From: Clostridiales bacterium
GTDB taxonomy: Bacteria > Bacillota > Clostridia > Peptostreptococcales > Anaerovoracaceae
NCBI GenBank assembly: GCA_022780965.1
Contig: JALEUQ010000053.1
Coordinates: 26,010 to 90,009 of the forward strand
Direction: 5' to 3'
DNA: 64,000 nt
Shown: positions 1 through 9,969 of the stretch, piece by piece
Numbering within the stretch: position 1 is the first letter of the stretch
How the letters are laid out: every line of letters starts with the position of its first letter
Notes under the pieces: generated by a model
Seen by the model: the letters and a program-made list of their open reading frames with translations, nothing else
What the model was told of the DNA's origin: nothing
Databases searched by the model: none
Program-made: the position numbers and the translations under genes

Positions 1-732
1 TTCAGCTGGGTAATCGTAGCACTTCTGGCTGCAAGTCCGGTTGCAGACAACTCATTTTATGAGTCCGGTTGCGGAGGAAGCACCATTTTCACAGGGAGCG
101 CATCATTAAGGTGCAGTGAACATGGATACTGGAATCAGTTCACTCCTGTACTGTCATACGAAAGCATTGATGATTATGTGAAATCCATCAGCAGATACGT
201 GGAATGCGGACTTCTAATTGAAGAGAGAGAATTGTATTATCCGGTGCGCCTGAAATCTACCGGAAAGTATTCCATTGATGGACTTATCAGGAATGGAGTG
301 AATCATATCGAACTGAGGATGATAGATCTGAATCCTTTTGCCGCTGATGGCATAGACATAAGGGATGCAACATTTATTAAACTGTTCATCATATGGCTTG
401 CATCCATAGATGGAGAGCCGTTAACTGTACCGCAGCAGGTTCAGGCAATACAGAATTTCAAGAATTCAGCAGCATACGACTGGCATACAGCTGTTGTAAC
501 TGACACTTCCGGCCATGCTGATTCTCTGGAAGTACATATTAAGAGCGTTCTTGAAAGAATGACGGATTTTTATTCTGAAGAAAACGAACAGGTGAAAGAT
601 GTGCTGAATTATCAGTGGTCAAAGATAAATAGTAAAGCGAACAGATATGCAGTCAGAGTGAGAGAGGAATACGGCAAGGATTTCATGGGCGAAGGCTTGA
701 AACTGGCATTGAAGAAACAGGAATTGGAATAA
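1..732 (+). CDS. gshA: Glutamate-cysteine ligase (GshA-like), 5' truncated by window edge
   Basis: Frame 1 is open from base 1 (FSWVIVALLAASPVADNSFYESGCGG...); HIELRMIDLNPF motif resembles the GCL R/D-L-NPF region. Ends without an ATP-grasp domain. Confidence 0.75.
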   Translation, partial: FSWVIVALLAASPVADNSFYESGCGGSTIFTGSASLRCSEHGYWNQFTPVLSYESIDDYVKSISRYVECGLLIEERELYYPVRLKSTGKYSIDGLIRNGVNHIELRMIDLNPFAADGIDIRDATFIKLFIIWLASIDGEPLTVPQQVQAIQNFKNSAAYDWHTAVVTDTSGHADSLEVHIKSVLERMTDFYSEENEQVKDVLNYQWSKINSKANRYAVRVREEYGKDFMGEGLKLALKKQELE

Positions 733-798
733 AGTTGTAGTAAGTGTTTCAGGGTGCTATAATAAACCAGTAATTTACAGAAAGAGGGACAGCACCTA

Positions 799-1248
799 AT
801 GAAAAAAGATATTGGAGAAACTTTTGCAGACAGTATAAGACTTATCAGCGAGACAATACCGGGAAACATGAATTCACTGCTTCATCCAAGGCTGATGAAG
901 TACAATGATGATGAACAGACTTCTACAATAAGATATGAGATAAGCGAATGGGAATTGAATCAGAGAGGTCAGGTTCACGGCGGTGCGGTATCAGCCATGT
1001 TTGACGTGTCGATGGGCATATCCGTTTCGGTGTTCAGCAATCGAGATGTAACGACGGCTGAAATGTCAATAAGCTATATTAGACCTTTCGTTGGTGAAGC
1101 TTTTGATTTCAAAACTGAGGTCCTTTATCTAGGCAAGAAACTGGCTAGAGTGGAATGTAAGGCCTACTGCTGCGAGACCGGCAAGCTTACAGCTTCCGCA
1201 TATGCTACATTCGCATATATCGGTCAGATAGTCAACGATGCAGAGTAG
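799..1248 (+). CDS. PaaI-family hotdog thioesterase
   Basis: QVHGGAVSAMFDVSMGISV hotdog motif. Confidence 0.75.
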   Translation: MKKDIGETFADSIRLISETIPGNMNSLLHPRLMKYNDDEQTSTIRYEISEWELNQRGQVHGGAVSAMFDVSMGISVSVFSNRDVTTAEMSISYIRPFVGEAFDFKTEVLYLGKKLARVECKAYCCETGKLTASAYATFAYIGQIVNDAE

Positions 1249-1431
1249 GGAAATCATTGGCATGGCTCGGGATTGTGTTCAAAAGCATGAATCCTGATTA
1301 CATTAATCTGATAATGACAGACAGAAAAAGACACAGGTGATTGAATGAGTTGTTTCAGCCCTGTGTCTTTGTTGTTTCTTATAAAACTGTTCGGTACCAG
1401 ACGGATAATATTACTGATAATTGGCACTCTC

Positions 1432-2883
1432 CTATTCGGATGCACTGCTCTCGTCAGTATTATCTTCGGCTGCCTCGCTTGTCGGCAGCTGGAAGTCACC
1501 GTTTAGGTACGATATGAAGTGGATGCAGTTAAGCATTGCTACATCTTCGCCATCATCAGGAATTGAGTACTGTACTGCTTCAATGTCATGATTCTTTGAC
1601 GTTAGAATATTAAGATCTGAAGTCTTAATGGTCTTGAGCGCATTTTCGTCTTTTTCATCATCTATACTAAGAGCTGTTTTGAAGAAGTCTGCCATATCTT
1701 CGTTGGATGACCAAGTCATGTAAACACTTGATGACTTGAATTTGATATCGCTAAGTCCAGCGGTTGTTGACAGTGAAGTGAGAAGCTCACTCATGGCCTC
1801 CTGAGTCTTGGCTCTGGAAGCAACCTTAAGCCTGAATCTGCTGTCAGAAGTACTGATGCTTACGTAGTCATCCGCAGATAGAATTTCGCCGCTTTCCTCA
1901 TCCTGATAACATATTCCCGGATCTATAGTGTACAGCAGACTGATAATGTCGCTCTTGTCGACGTTTGAAATAACTTGGGAAGGCACTGATACTTCTGTCA
2001 TGGTATATACGAAATCTATGTCCAGCTTGTCACATTTTTTCTTGACACTTTCGAGAGATTTCTCATACTTCTTCTTCATGCTTTCAACATTGTTGCTGTC
2101 AATTACAACGACAGACTTTGCTGAGTAAGGAGTGTAGGAGTCTGATACTCTGCTTTCAAGAGAAGCAAGCTGGAACAGTTTGCCGCTGCTTTGACACGAG
2201 GCAAGGTAGCTTCCAATGACATCGATTGGATTAGGGTATTTCCTGCTGAAGTCAAATGCATCATTATAGTCGCTTACTGTCATTGTGATTTCATAGGCTT
2301 CGGTATATGAAGGTGCCTGGTAATCAAGGTTCCTTGAAAGTGTGATATCCGACGAATAAGCGCCTGAAACTGTTAGATCCTCGTCAGAATTCTTAGTAAG
2401 ACGGATTACGTGATCCACATCAAGATATTCAGAAGCAACTGACTCTGCTCCTACGAAAGAGCTTTCTGTGGTTTCTGTAATTATAAGACGAATCAGACCG
2501 TGTTCTTCCGGACCCAGAAGTGAAGTAAGTCCGACTGCCAGCGGCTGATTGGCGGAAGCTATGTCGGAAGTGTTTACTGAGCACTGCAGAGCAACGGATT
2601 CAGACTTGCCGGCGTTCTTGGTGGCCTTGTTCGTGAGTACCATATAGTGATCATCAAGTTTGCTGACTTCAATTTCGTTTGTCTTTGCCCACGATTTAAT
2701 GTATTCTTCCACCATTGAAAATTTGCTGCCTGAGTCCGAGAAGGTATCCACAAGAGTCTGATACGTTTCGTCCAGGCTGGATTTAAGCTGATTTTCTATG
2801 CTGTCCTCGCTCATTGAGCAGCCTGTCAGAAACATGGTGCATGCCATGGCTGCAGAAGCTGCAAGCGCAATTATTCTCTTCAT
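1432..2883 (-). CDS. Predicted lipoprotein, unknown function
   Basis: MKRIIALAASAAMACTMFLTGCS lipobox; start re-set from the ORF call to the signal peptide Met with upstream RBS. Confidence 0.7.
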   Translation of the reverse strand: MKRIIALAASAAMACTMFLTGCSMSEDSIENQLKSSLDETYQTLVDTFSDSGSKFSMVEEYIKSWAKTNEIEVSKLDDHYMVLTNKATKNAGKSESVALQCSVNTSDIASANQPLAVGLTSLLGPEEHGLIRLIITETTESSFVGAESVASEYLDVDHVIRLTKNSDEDLTVSGAYSSDITLSRNLDYQAPSYTEAYEITMTVSDYNDAFDFSRKYPNPIDVIGSYLASCQSSGKLFQLASLESRVSDSYTPYSAKSVVVIDSNNVESMKKKYEKSLESVKKKCDKLDIDFVYTMTEVSVPSQVISNVDKSDIISLLYTIDPGICYQDEESGEILSADDYVSISTSDSRFRLKVASRAKTQEAMSELLTSLSTTAGLSDIKFKSSSVYMTWSSNEDMADFFKTALSIDDEKDENALKTIKTSDLNILTSKNHDIEAVQYSIPDDGEDVAMLNCIHFISYLNGDFQLPTSEAAEDNTDESSASE

Positions 2884-3030
2884 ATATTCAATCTCCTTGA
2901 AGTGATAATTTGTCATTGAAACATTATAATGATATAATAACACATAGGATTTTTCAAATGTTATGATTACGTGAAGAGTCATAATTTTCTTACTATAATG
3001 CAACTGTGATAATATGGAGAATAATATCTT

Positions 3031-3570
3031 ATGGAAATAATGGAAACAAAGAACTTTTCAATTCGTGAGAGCAGGTTCAGCGACTATGAATACTTTTACA
3101 GATGGGAGTCGGATCCTGAGATTACAAGATTCCTTAGTTTTGACAGCGACAGGACTTATGAGGATGTTGTCAAGAGCTGTTTTACAAATGCTTCAATGCC
3201 GACACGCATGGATTTCACCATTGTGGACAGAGAGACCGGCGAACCAGCAGGCAGAATCTATGTGAGCAGAATGGAAAGGTGCTATGACTCGATGGACATT
3301 ACCCAGTACTATATGGATAAGAAGTATTGGGGAAAAGGTCACGGCAGGGAGGTTCTAAGAGAATTCCTCGAATACTGCTTCACATATCTTCATATGGAGA
3401 GAGTGACTACAGACTATTATACAGGCAACAAAAAGGCTGCGGCTCTTTATGCGGGAATGGGTTTCAGCGGAGAGGGAGTGGCACGTCACGCAACACGCAA
3501 AGACGGCAAGTATTACGACCTGCATCTCATGTCAATTCTCAGGTCTGAATTTTTTGGCGAAATTGATTAA
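3031..3570 (+). CDS. GNAT family N-acetyltransferase (RimJ/RimL-like)
   Basis: YYMDKKYWGKGHGREVLREFLEYCF...NKKAAALYAGMGFSGEG. Confidence 0.85.
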   Translation: MEIMETKNFSIRESRFSDYEYFYRWESDPEITRFLSFDSDRTYEDVVKSCFTNASMPTRMDFTIVDRETGEPAGRIYVSRMERCYDSMDITQYYMDKKYWGKGHGREVLREFLEYCFTYLHMERVTTDYYTGNKKAAALYAGMGFSGEGVARHATRKDGKYYDLHLMSILRSEFFGEID

Positions 3571-3732
3571 AAGTACAAAATAGTCCTTGTGTTTGAATAT
3601 CTGCTATGCTATAATGCAACGTGTTCGAGCCTAATGCCCGGTTTTTGATGTGGACAAATGCAGGCGTTAGGGCATTGAGATGAAAACATTGCGGAAGCGT
3701 ATAAATACTATAGGTACAAGGAGGTGCGGCAA

Positions 3733-3924
3733 ATGGCTAATAAGTGTGAAGTTTGCGGAAAGGGTCAGGTTTCAGGAAACAACGTATCACATTCAAACAG
3801 ACATTCAAGAAGAAAGTGGAATGCGAATATTCAGGTTGTTAGAGTAGAAGAAAACGGATCAGTTAGAAAAGCAAAGGTATGCACAAGATGCATCAGATCT
3901 GGCAAAGTAAACCGTGCCATCTAG
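3733..3924 (+). CDS. rpmB: 50S ribosomal protein L28
   Basis: [29 protein letters not shown]. Confidence 0.97.
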   Translation: MANKCEVCGKGQVSGNNVSHSNRHSRRKWNANIQVVRVEENGSVRKAKVCTRCIRSGKVNRAI

Positions 3925-3935
3925 TTTGAGAAGTG

Positions 3936-3969
3936 ACGCTCATCGGATTCCCGATGGGCGTTGTTTTGT
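3936..3969 (+). terminator. Intrinsic terminator after rpmB
   Basis: cgctcatcgg-attc-ccgatgggcg followed by T-rich tract. Confidence 0.8.
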
Positions 3970-3990
3970 TTATGATGGATTATCAGGAGT

Positions 3991-4410
3991 ATGGTTATGT
4001 TTAACATCGAGTCAAAAGAAGGAAAGATTTTCTATGGTGACAATATAGTGAAATCCATAGTTACCAGGGGAGTAGAGTCTCTCGATAAGAAGGCCTTTCT
4101 TTATAATTACAGCAAGAAGCTGCCGGGTTTCGTTCCGGGATTCGGCAAGAAGGCAAACAAATTGAACAACAGTGCGTCAACTCCTTCGAATGCAATCAAA
4201 ATCAGATATGATGAAGAAGGACTTTTCATCACTGTTTATCTTGTTGTAAAGTTCGGTGCCAGCATTAACGGAATATGTGAAAGTCTCATCGATTATATAT
4301 ACGAGTACACAGACAGGATAATGAGCATGAAACCGGAGAAAGTAACAGTAAGCATTACAGGTGTTATAAGCAAGAACCTGGTAAGAAGAGATATTGAGGT
4401 GTCCAGATAA
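3991..4410 (+). CDS. Asp23/Gls24 family envelope stress response protein
   Basis: Size, composition and position directly upstream of recG; ITVYLVVKFGASINGICESLIDYIYEYTD. Confidence 0.65.
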   Translation: MVMFNIESKEGKIFYGDNIVKSIVTRGVESLDKKAFLYNYSKKLPGFVPGFGKKANKLNNSASTPSNAIKIRYDEEGLFITVYLVVKFGASINGICESLIDYIYEYTDRIMSMKPEKVTVSITGVISKNLVRRDIEVSR

Positions 4411-6440
4411 TGAAGCTTCAGGAAAGTGTGACAAGCTTAAGAGGTGTAGGCCCGAAGAAGGCAGAGGCACTGGCACGACTTGGCATAGAAACACTGGAAG
4501 ACCTGATATTGTTCTTCCCCAAAAGCTATGAAGACAGAAGCAGGGTTATAGATATAGCCATGCTTAGCGTGGGCTCAAAGTGTCTTATCAAGGGCACTGT
4601 AATCAGAAAACATGAAAACAGATATGGCAGGAAACAACGACTGGTGCTCAAAGTAGCCGATGCTACCGGAGGCATTGAAGTTGTTTTTTTTAATGCCGGT
4701 TATATTACAAAGAGTGTAATGGAAGGCGAAGAATATCTGTTTTACGGACAGGTTTCAGAAAACAGAGCGCACCTTCAGATGATTCACCCTGCATTCGAAA
4801 AAGATGACGGCAGACGAGGCCTGGTTCCCGTCTATCCGCTTACTAAAGGTATATCCCAGAGCGAACTTAGAAAACTGGAGAATCAGGCAAGAGAAGTTTA
4901 TTCGCAAACCCAGGAACTGCTTCCCTCTGAGATGCTCGAAGCAGGCAGACTGTGCCCAATCGGATATGCATTGAACAACATTCATTTTCCTGTTGAGAAA
5001 CAGGCACTTCAGGAGGCACGATACCGATTTATATTCGATGAGCTGCTGACTCTTCAGACCGGGCTGTTCGCTGTGCGTCAGAACATGAGAAACAAGGATA
5101 ATGGCATTAGCTTCGATTCGTCGGTTTCGGTGGAGGAATATGTGGATTCTCTGGGATATAAGCTGACAGGCGCTCAAAGAAGATGCATTAATGAGATTAC
5201 AGCAGATCTAGAAAGCAGCCGGGTTATGAACAGACTTGTGCAGGGAGACGTTGGCTCCGGCAAAACAGCGGTAGCAGAAGCTGCCATGTTCAAAACGGTA
5301 AGATGCGGTTTTCAGGCAGTATTAATGGCTCCGACTGAAATCCTTGCCAAGCAGCATTATGAAGGATTCAAATCCAGATTCGAAAAACATGGAATAAGCG
5401 TAGGAATACTGACAGGTTCCATGGGAGCAGCTGCAAGACGTGATACTCTTGAGAAGATTTCCGACGGACGCATACAGATACTTGTGGGCACACATGCTGT
5501 AATACAAAAGGATGTGGTGTTCTGCAGACTTGGTCTTGTAATTACAGATGAGCAGCACAGATTTGGAGTGAATCAGCGTACAGCGCTTAAGGCCAAGGGT
5601 GACAATCCCAATGTGCTGGTAATGACTGCAACGCCAATACCCAGAACGCTTGCGGTAATTTTGTACGGTGATCTGGATGTGTCTGTAATTGATGAAATGC
5701 CTCCGGGCAGACGTTCGGTAGACACGAAATGTGTCAGTGACAGAGAACGAGCCGCTGTGTATGATTTCGTTGAGGATCAGTTGAGAAGCGGCGGACAGGC
5801 ATATGTGGTAGCTCCATTGATTGAAGAGTCTGAGGCAGTTGATGCACGATCGGCAGAAGAGGTGAACGAAGAACTGAATGAACGGTTCAAAAGCTACAAT
5901 GTGGCTTTGATTCACGGCGCGATGAAGCAGTCTGATAAAGACAGAATAATGAATGAGTTTGCGGCAGGAGACATTGATATTCTCGTAGCAACAGTTGTAA
6001 TTGAGGTGGGAATTAATGTGCCTAATGCCAGTGTCATGGTTATCGAAAACGCCGAAAGGTTTGGCCTGGCTCAGCTTCACCAGCTGAGAGGCAGAGTAGG
6101 CAGGGGAGACAGACAGTCTTACTGCAGGCTTATAATGTGCGGCAATTCTGAAGTGGCACGCATGAGAGGAAAGATAATGGAGGAGTCATGTGACGGCTTC
6201 TACATAGCAGAGGAAGATCTGAAACTAAGAGGGCCGGGGGAAATTTTCGGAACAAGGCAGCATGGACTGCCCGATCTGAATATTGCAGATCTGGCAAGGC
6301 ATGTCAATATACTGAGTCATGCTAAAGAGTGCGCGGTAGAAATCCTGCGAGAGGATCCGGAACTTTCAAGTGAAAGATACTCAATGCTGAGACGCAGGAT
6401 AGTCAAGCTGTTCGGTGAAGATTTTGCACTCAATCTGTAA
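4410..6440 (+). CDS. recG: ATP-dependent DNA helicase RecG
   Basis: RLVQGDVGSGKTAVA, TDEQHRFGVNQR, HQLRGRVGRG motifs. Confidence 0.97.
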   Translation: MKLQESVTSLRGVGPKKAEALARLGIETLEDLILFFPKSYEDRSRVIDIAMLSVGSKCLIKGTVIRKHENRYGRKQRLVLKVADATGGIEVVFFNAGYITKSVMEGEEYLFYGQVSENRAHLQMIHPAFEKDDGRRGLVPVYPLTKGISQSELRKLENQAREVYSQTQELLPSEMLEAGRLCPIGYALNNIHFPVEKQALQEARYRFIFDELLTLQTGLFAVRQNMRNKDNGISFDSSVSVEEYVDSLGYKLTGAQRRCINEITADLESSRVMNRLVQGDVGSGKTAVAEAAMFKTVRCGFQAVLMAPTEILAKQHYEGFKSRFEKHGISVGILTGSMGAAARRDTLEKISDGRIQILVGTHAVIQKDVVFCRLGLVITDEQHRFGVNQRTALKAKGDNPNVLVMTATPIPRTLAVILYGDLDVSVIDEMPPGRRSVDTKCVSDRERAAVYDFVEDQLRSGGQAYVVAPLIEESEAVDARSAEEVNEELNERFKSYNVALIHGAMKQSDKDRIMNEFAAGDIDILVATVVIEVGINVPNASVMVIENAERFGLAQLHQLRGRVGRGDRQSYCRLIMCGNSEVARMRGKIMEESCDGFYIAEEDLKLRGPGEIFGTRQHGLPDLNIADLARHVNILSHAKECAVEILREDPELSSERYSMLRRRIVKLFGEDFALNL

Positions 6441-6493
6441 ATGAATGCTTTAACTGTATTTATTATAGTGATATAATTATCGAGGATATGAAC

Positions 6494-6590
6494 TGTAAAG
6501 TAGAACTTCACGCGTTAGTGTCTCAAGGATGGGGAGTTGCCTTGAGAACGAATAGCTAAAGCTGCGGTGTGAAGTTCGCACCCGTTGCAT
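6494..6590 (+). ncRNA. Tetrahydrofolate (THF) riboswitch upstream of folE
   Basis: tgtaaagtag-aacttcac-gcgttagtg-tctcaagg...ccttgaga-acgaa-agctaaagct-gcggt-gtgaagtt-cgcacccgttgcat follows the THF-I layout (CGCGUUA..GUG, ACGA, GCGGU, paired P1 UGUAA/UUGCA). Confidence 0.85.
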
Positions 6591-6632
6591 GAAATAGATG
6601 AAATCATCTCGCTTGTGAGGGGACGTTAATGC

Positions 6633-6655
6633 TTCCGCATGAGCGGGATTTTTTT
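6633..6655 (+). terminator. Intrinsic terminator between THF riboswitch and folE RBS
   Basis: ttccgc-atga-gcggga then 7 T. Confidence 0.7.
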
Positions 6656-6665
6656 AGGAGAAATA

Positions 6666-7220
6666 ATGGATTCAAACAAGATAAAAGAAGGCGTGAAACT
6701 GATACTGGAAGGTATCGGTGAAGATGTTAACCGCGAGGGCCTGGTTGAGACACCGGACAGGATAGCTCGCATGTGTGAAGAAATTTTCGCAGGACTTGGT
6801 TCGGATGCTTCGGAGCACTACAACAAGAAGTTTACTGCAATCAATAATAACATGGTAATTGAGAAAGACATACATTTCTATTCAGTGTGTGAACATCATC
6901 TGCTTCCGTTTTACGGATGCGCACATATTGCTTATATTCCTGACGGCAGTGTGGCTGGTCTGAGCAAACTTGCGAGAACTGTTGAAACATTTGCCAGAAG
7001 GCCGCAGATACAGGAGAACATGACAGCACAGATTGCAGATGCCATCGTTTCCAATCTCAACCCTAAGGGAGTAATGGTAATGATAGAGGCAGAGCATATG
7101 TGCATGACAATGAGAGGTGTTCAGAAGCCCGGCACCAAAACAGTAACCACAGTGACAAGAGGTGCATTTGACGGTGATTATGCCCTTCAGAGCGCATTCA
7201 TTCAGAGCGTGAGAGGATAA
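6666..7220 (+). CDS. folE: GTP cyclohydrolase I
   Basis: [22 protein letters not shown]; start at RBS-proximal ATG. Confidence 0.96.
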   Translation: MDSNKIKEGVKLILEGIGEDVNREGLVETPDRIARMCEEIFAGLGSDASEHYNKKFTAINNNMVIEKDIHFYSVCEHHLLPFYGCAHIAYIPDGSVAGLSKLARTVETFARRPQIQENMTAQIADAIVSNLNPKGVMVMIEAEHMCMTMRGVQKPGTKTVTTVTRGAFDGDYALQSAFIQSVRG

Positions 7221-7224
7221 ACAG

Positions 7225-7755
7225 ATGGATGCATATACCGAACTAAAGACCATGGAACGGCTGCACAGAATATACAGGCATCCTCTTTATGCTGCAGAAC
7301 TTGAAGGAATCTGTGAAGATGAGAAAGAACGCAGATTCTGCAGGCACGGTATGGAGCACGTGCTCGATGTGGCACGAATATGTACAATCTATTGTCTCAA
7401 GGATGGAATAGTAGACGAGCATATTACAATTGAACTCATATATGCTGCAGCCATGCTCCACGATATTGGAAGGCACCGTCAGAACCTGGACGGAACACCT
7501 CATGATCTGGCGGGAGCACGGATTGCAGAAGCTGTTTTAAAAGACTGCGGGTTTGGGGAGCACGAGATTAGAACTGTGCTTCATGCCATAACAGAGCACA
7601 GACGTGAGCAGAATGAGGCTGAAAACAGTTCGTCAGGAAGGTTTGCGGACATTTTCAGAATGGCGGATAAGAAGTCTCGTCCGTGCTACAGCTGCAGTGC
7701 GAAAGCCGAATGCAACTGGCCGGAAGAAAAGATGAATTTGAAAGTAGGGATTTAA
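7225..7755 (+). CDS. HD-domain phosphohydrolase in folate operon
   Basis: HGMEHVLDVARI...AAAMLHDIGRH...HAITEHR HD/HDIG motif. Confidence 0.85.
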   Translation: MDAYTELKTMERLHRIYRHPLYAAELEGICEDEKERRFCRHGMEHVLDVARICTIYCLKDGIVDEHITIELIYAAAMLHDIGRHRQNLDGTPHDLAGARIAEAVLKDCGFGEHEIRTVLHAITEHRREQNEAENSSSGRFADIFRMADKKSRPCYSCSAKAECNWPEEKMNLKVGI

Positions 7756-7758
7756 AAA

Positions 7759-8565
7759 GTGAAAATTGGAAATCGAGAATTCGATGTTAATGGCAAGTGC
7801 CATATCATGGGTATATTGAATGTTACTCCCGATTCGTTCAGTGACGGAGGCAAATGGAACAATGTTGATGTTGCGCTTAGACATGCAGAAGATATGATAA
7901 GAGATGGAGCGGATATCATTGATGTAGGCGGTGAATCAACAAGACCGGGGCATACAGTAATCAGTGATGAAGAGGAAATATCAAGGGTTGTTCCTGTAAT
8001 TGAGATGATAAAGGACAATTTCGATGTTCCTGTTTCAATAGATACGTACAAGAGCAATGTGTGCGAGGCGGCCCTCAAGGCGGGCGCTGACCTGGTAAAC
8101 GACATATGGGGATTCAAGCACGATTACCGTGTTGCTGAACTTACTGCTCGGTATGGGGCAGCGTGCTGTTTAATGCATAACAGAGATAATAATGATTATG
8201 ATGATTTCATGACGGATTTCATATCGGATATGAAAGAATGCGTCAGCATTGCAGATAGAGCAGGCGTTTCCAGAGATAAAATCATTCTGGATCCCGGCGT
8301 TGGCTTCGGCAAAAATCTGCAGCAGAATCTGCAGGTGACCAATCATGTGGATCAGCTTGTGAAACTTGGATTTCCTGTTCTTCTTGGAACATCCAGGAAG
8401 TCAATGATCGGGCTTACGCTTGATCTGCCTGTGGATCAGAGACTGGAAGGAACACTGGCGACAACTGTCATCGGCATCATGCGAGGATGTTCGTTTGTCA
8501 GAGTTCATGATGTTAAGGAAAACAGACGTATTATTGATATGTCAGAGGCGATTCTGGCAAGTTAG
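7759..8565 (+). CDS. folP: Dihydropteroate synthase
   Basis: MGILNVTPDSFSDGGKW, DVGGESTRPG, DPGVGFGK (GTG start). Confidence 0.97.
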   Translation: MKIGNREFDVNGKCHIMGILNVTPDSFSDGGKWNNVDVALRHAEDMIRDGADIIDVGGESTRPGHTVISDEEEISRVVPVIEMIKDNFDVPVSIDTYKSNVCEAALKAGADLVNDIWGFKHDYRVAELTARYGAACCLMHNRDNNDYDDFMTDFISDMKECVSIADRAGVSRDKIILDPGVGFGKNLQQNLQVTNHVDQLVKLGFPVLLGTSRKSMIGLTLDLPVDQRLEGTLATTVIGIMRGCSFVRVHDVKENRRIIDMSEAILAS

Positions 8566-8574
8566 GAAGTGTAT

Positions 8575-9384
8575 ATGGATATTATCAGAATTAAAGATTT
8601 AGAAGTATATGCCAACCACGGAGTGCTGCCTGAGGAACGAATTCTGGGGCAGAAGTTTCTGATAAGCGCTGTTATCTACATGGATTTCAGCAAGGCGGCA
8701 TTGAGCGGCAATCTGGACAAAACAATAAATTATGCCAGCGTATGCCAGTTTATCAGCGAGTTTACTCAGGAAAACACATTTGAACTGATTGAGACTCTCG
8801 CAGAAGGAATTGCACTTGAAGTTCTGGACAATTTCCCACTGGCAGAACGGGTGGACATAGAGGTCAAAAAGCCTTGGGCGCCGATTGGACTTCCGGTAAA
8901 TACTGTATCTGTTGAGGTGAGCAGAAGCAGACACACAGTCTACATTGCACTTGGCTCAAACATGGGTTATAAGGAAGGATTCCTGTGGGGCGCAGTAGAT
9001 GCGCTTAATGCACTTGATGATTTCAAGGTTACCAAAGTGTCCGATTTTATAGAGACTGAGCCGTACGGAGGTGTTGAACAGGACGATTTCCTAAACGGCG
9101 TACTGGAAGGCGAAACAACCATGACACCTTTGCAGCTGCTGGAGGCTCTCAATAACATTGAGGAAAGTGCCGGCAGAACAAGGGATGTTCGCTGGGGACC
9201 GAGAACTCTTGATCTGGATATTATTTTCTACGACGATGAAATAATTGACAGCGAAATACTGGTAATACCTCACAAAGATATGCACAGACGAGATTTCGTT
9301 CTGGCACCCATGAAGCAGATTGCTCCGTGGAAAAGGCATCCTGTTACAGGTAAAACCATAGAAGAAATGTATGAGGAACTATAA
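8575..9384 (+). CDS. folBK: Bifunctional dihydroneopterin aldolase / HPPK
   Basis: N-term VYANHGVLPEERILGQKF (FolB); C-term YIALGSNMGYKEGFL...WGPRTLDLDIIFYDD (FolK). Confidence 0.95.
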   Translation: MDIIRIKDLEVYANHGVLPEERILGQKFLISAVIYMDFSKAALSGNLDKTINYASVCQFISEFTQENTFELIETLAEGIALEVLDNFPLAERVDIEVKKPWAPIGLPVNTVSVEVSRSRHTVYIALGSNMGYKEGFLWGAVDALNALDDFKVTKVSDFIETEPYGGVEQDDFLNGVLEGETTMTPLQLLEALNNIEESAGRTRDVRWGPRTLDLDIIFYDDEIIDSEILVIPHKDMHRRDFVLAPMKQIAPWKRHPVTGKTIEEMYEEL

Positions 9385-9944
9385 TGAGAATTATTGCAGG
9401 AGATTATAAAGGCAGAAGACTGGAGACACCTAGAGATTATTCTGTGCGACCTACTACAGATAAAGTCAAGGAGGCCATGTTCAGCATATTGACCAATGAT
9501 ATCTGGGGAAGCAGAGTGCTGGATCTTTTCGCCGGGACAGGAAGTCTGGGTCTTGAAGCATTGTCGAGAGGAGCATCGGAATGCGTTTTCGCTGACCAGA
9601 GCAGGGACAGCCTCAGAATTATCAGAAACAACATTGAACATTGTGGAGCAGGTGGCAAGGCCAAGGTGGTTCAGGGCGATTACAGGAGAGTGCTCATGAG
9701 CCAGAGGAAACCATTTGACATTATTCTTTTGGATCCCCCTTATGACAAGAATATGCTGAACGACTGCTTCAGCCTGATCAGTGAAAATCATCTTCTGAAC
9801 GAAGAGGGATATATCATTGCTGAGCACCGTAGAGAAGAGGAACTGCCCGATGTAATGAGCGGCTATAGCAAGGTCAAGGAGAGACGTTACGGCATTGTGG
9901 TATTATCAATATATGGTTGTACAGCAGATACCGAGGTGCTATAA
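9384..9944 (+). CDS. rsmD: 16S rRNA (guanine966-N2)-methyltransferase
   Basis: MRIIAGDYKGRRLETP...VRPTTDKVKEAMFSIL...LLDPPYDK. Confidence 0.95.
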   Translation: MRIIAGDYKGRRLETPRDYSVRPTTDKVKEAMFSILTNDIWGSRVLDLFAGTGSLGLEALSRGASECVFADQSRDSLRIIRNNIEHCGAGGKAKVVQGDYRRVLMSQRKPFDIILLDPPYDKNMLNDCFSLISENHLLNEEGYIIAEHRREEELPDVMSGYSKVKERRYGIVVLSIYGCTADTEVL

Positions 9945-9969
9945 TTGGTATAGCTGAAGGAGTTTGAGT

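Noticed and set aside
5322-6080. 252-aa minus-strand ORF
   Set aside because: Fully antisense to recG, which has strong motifs; sequence has no family features.
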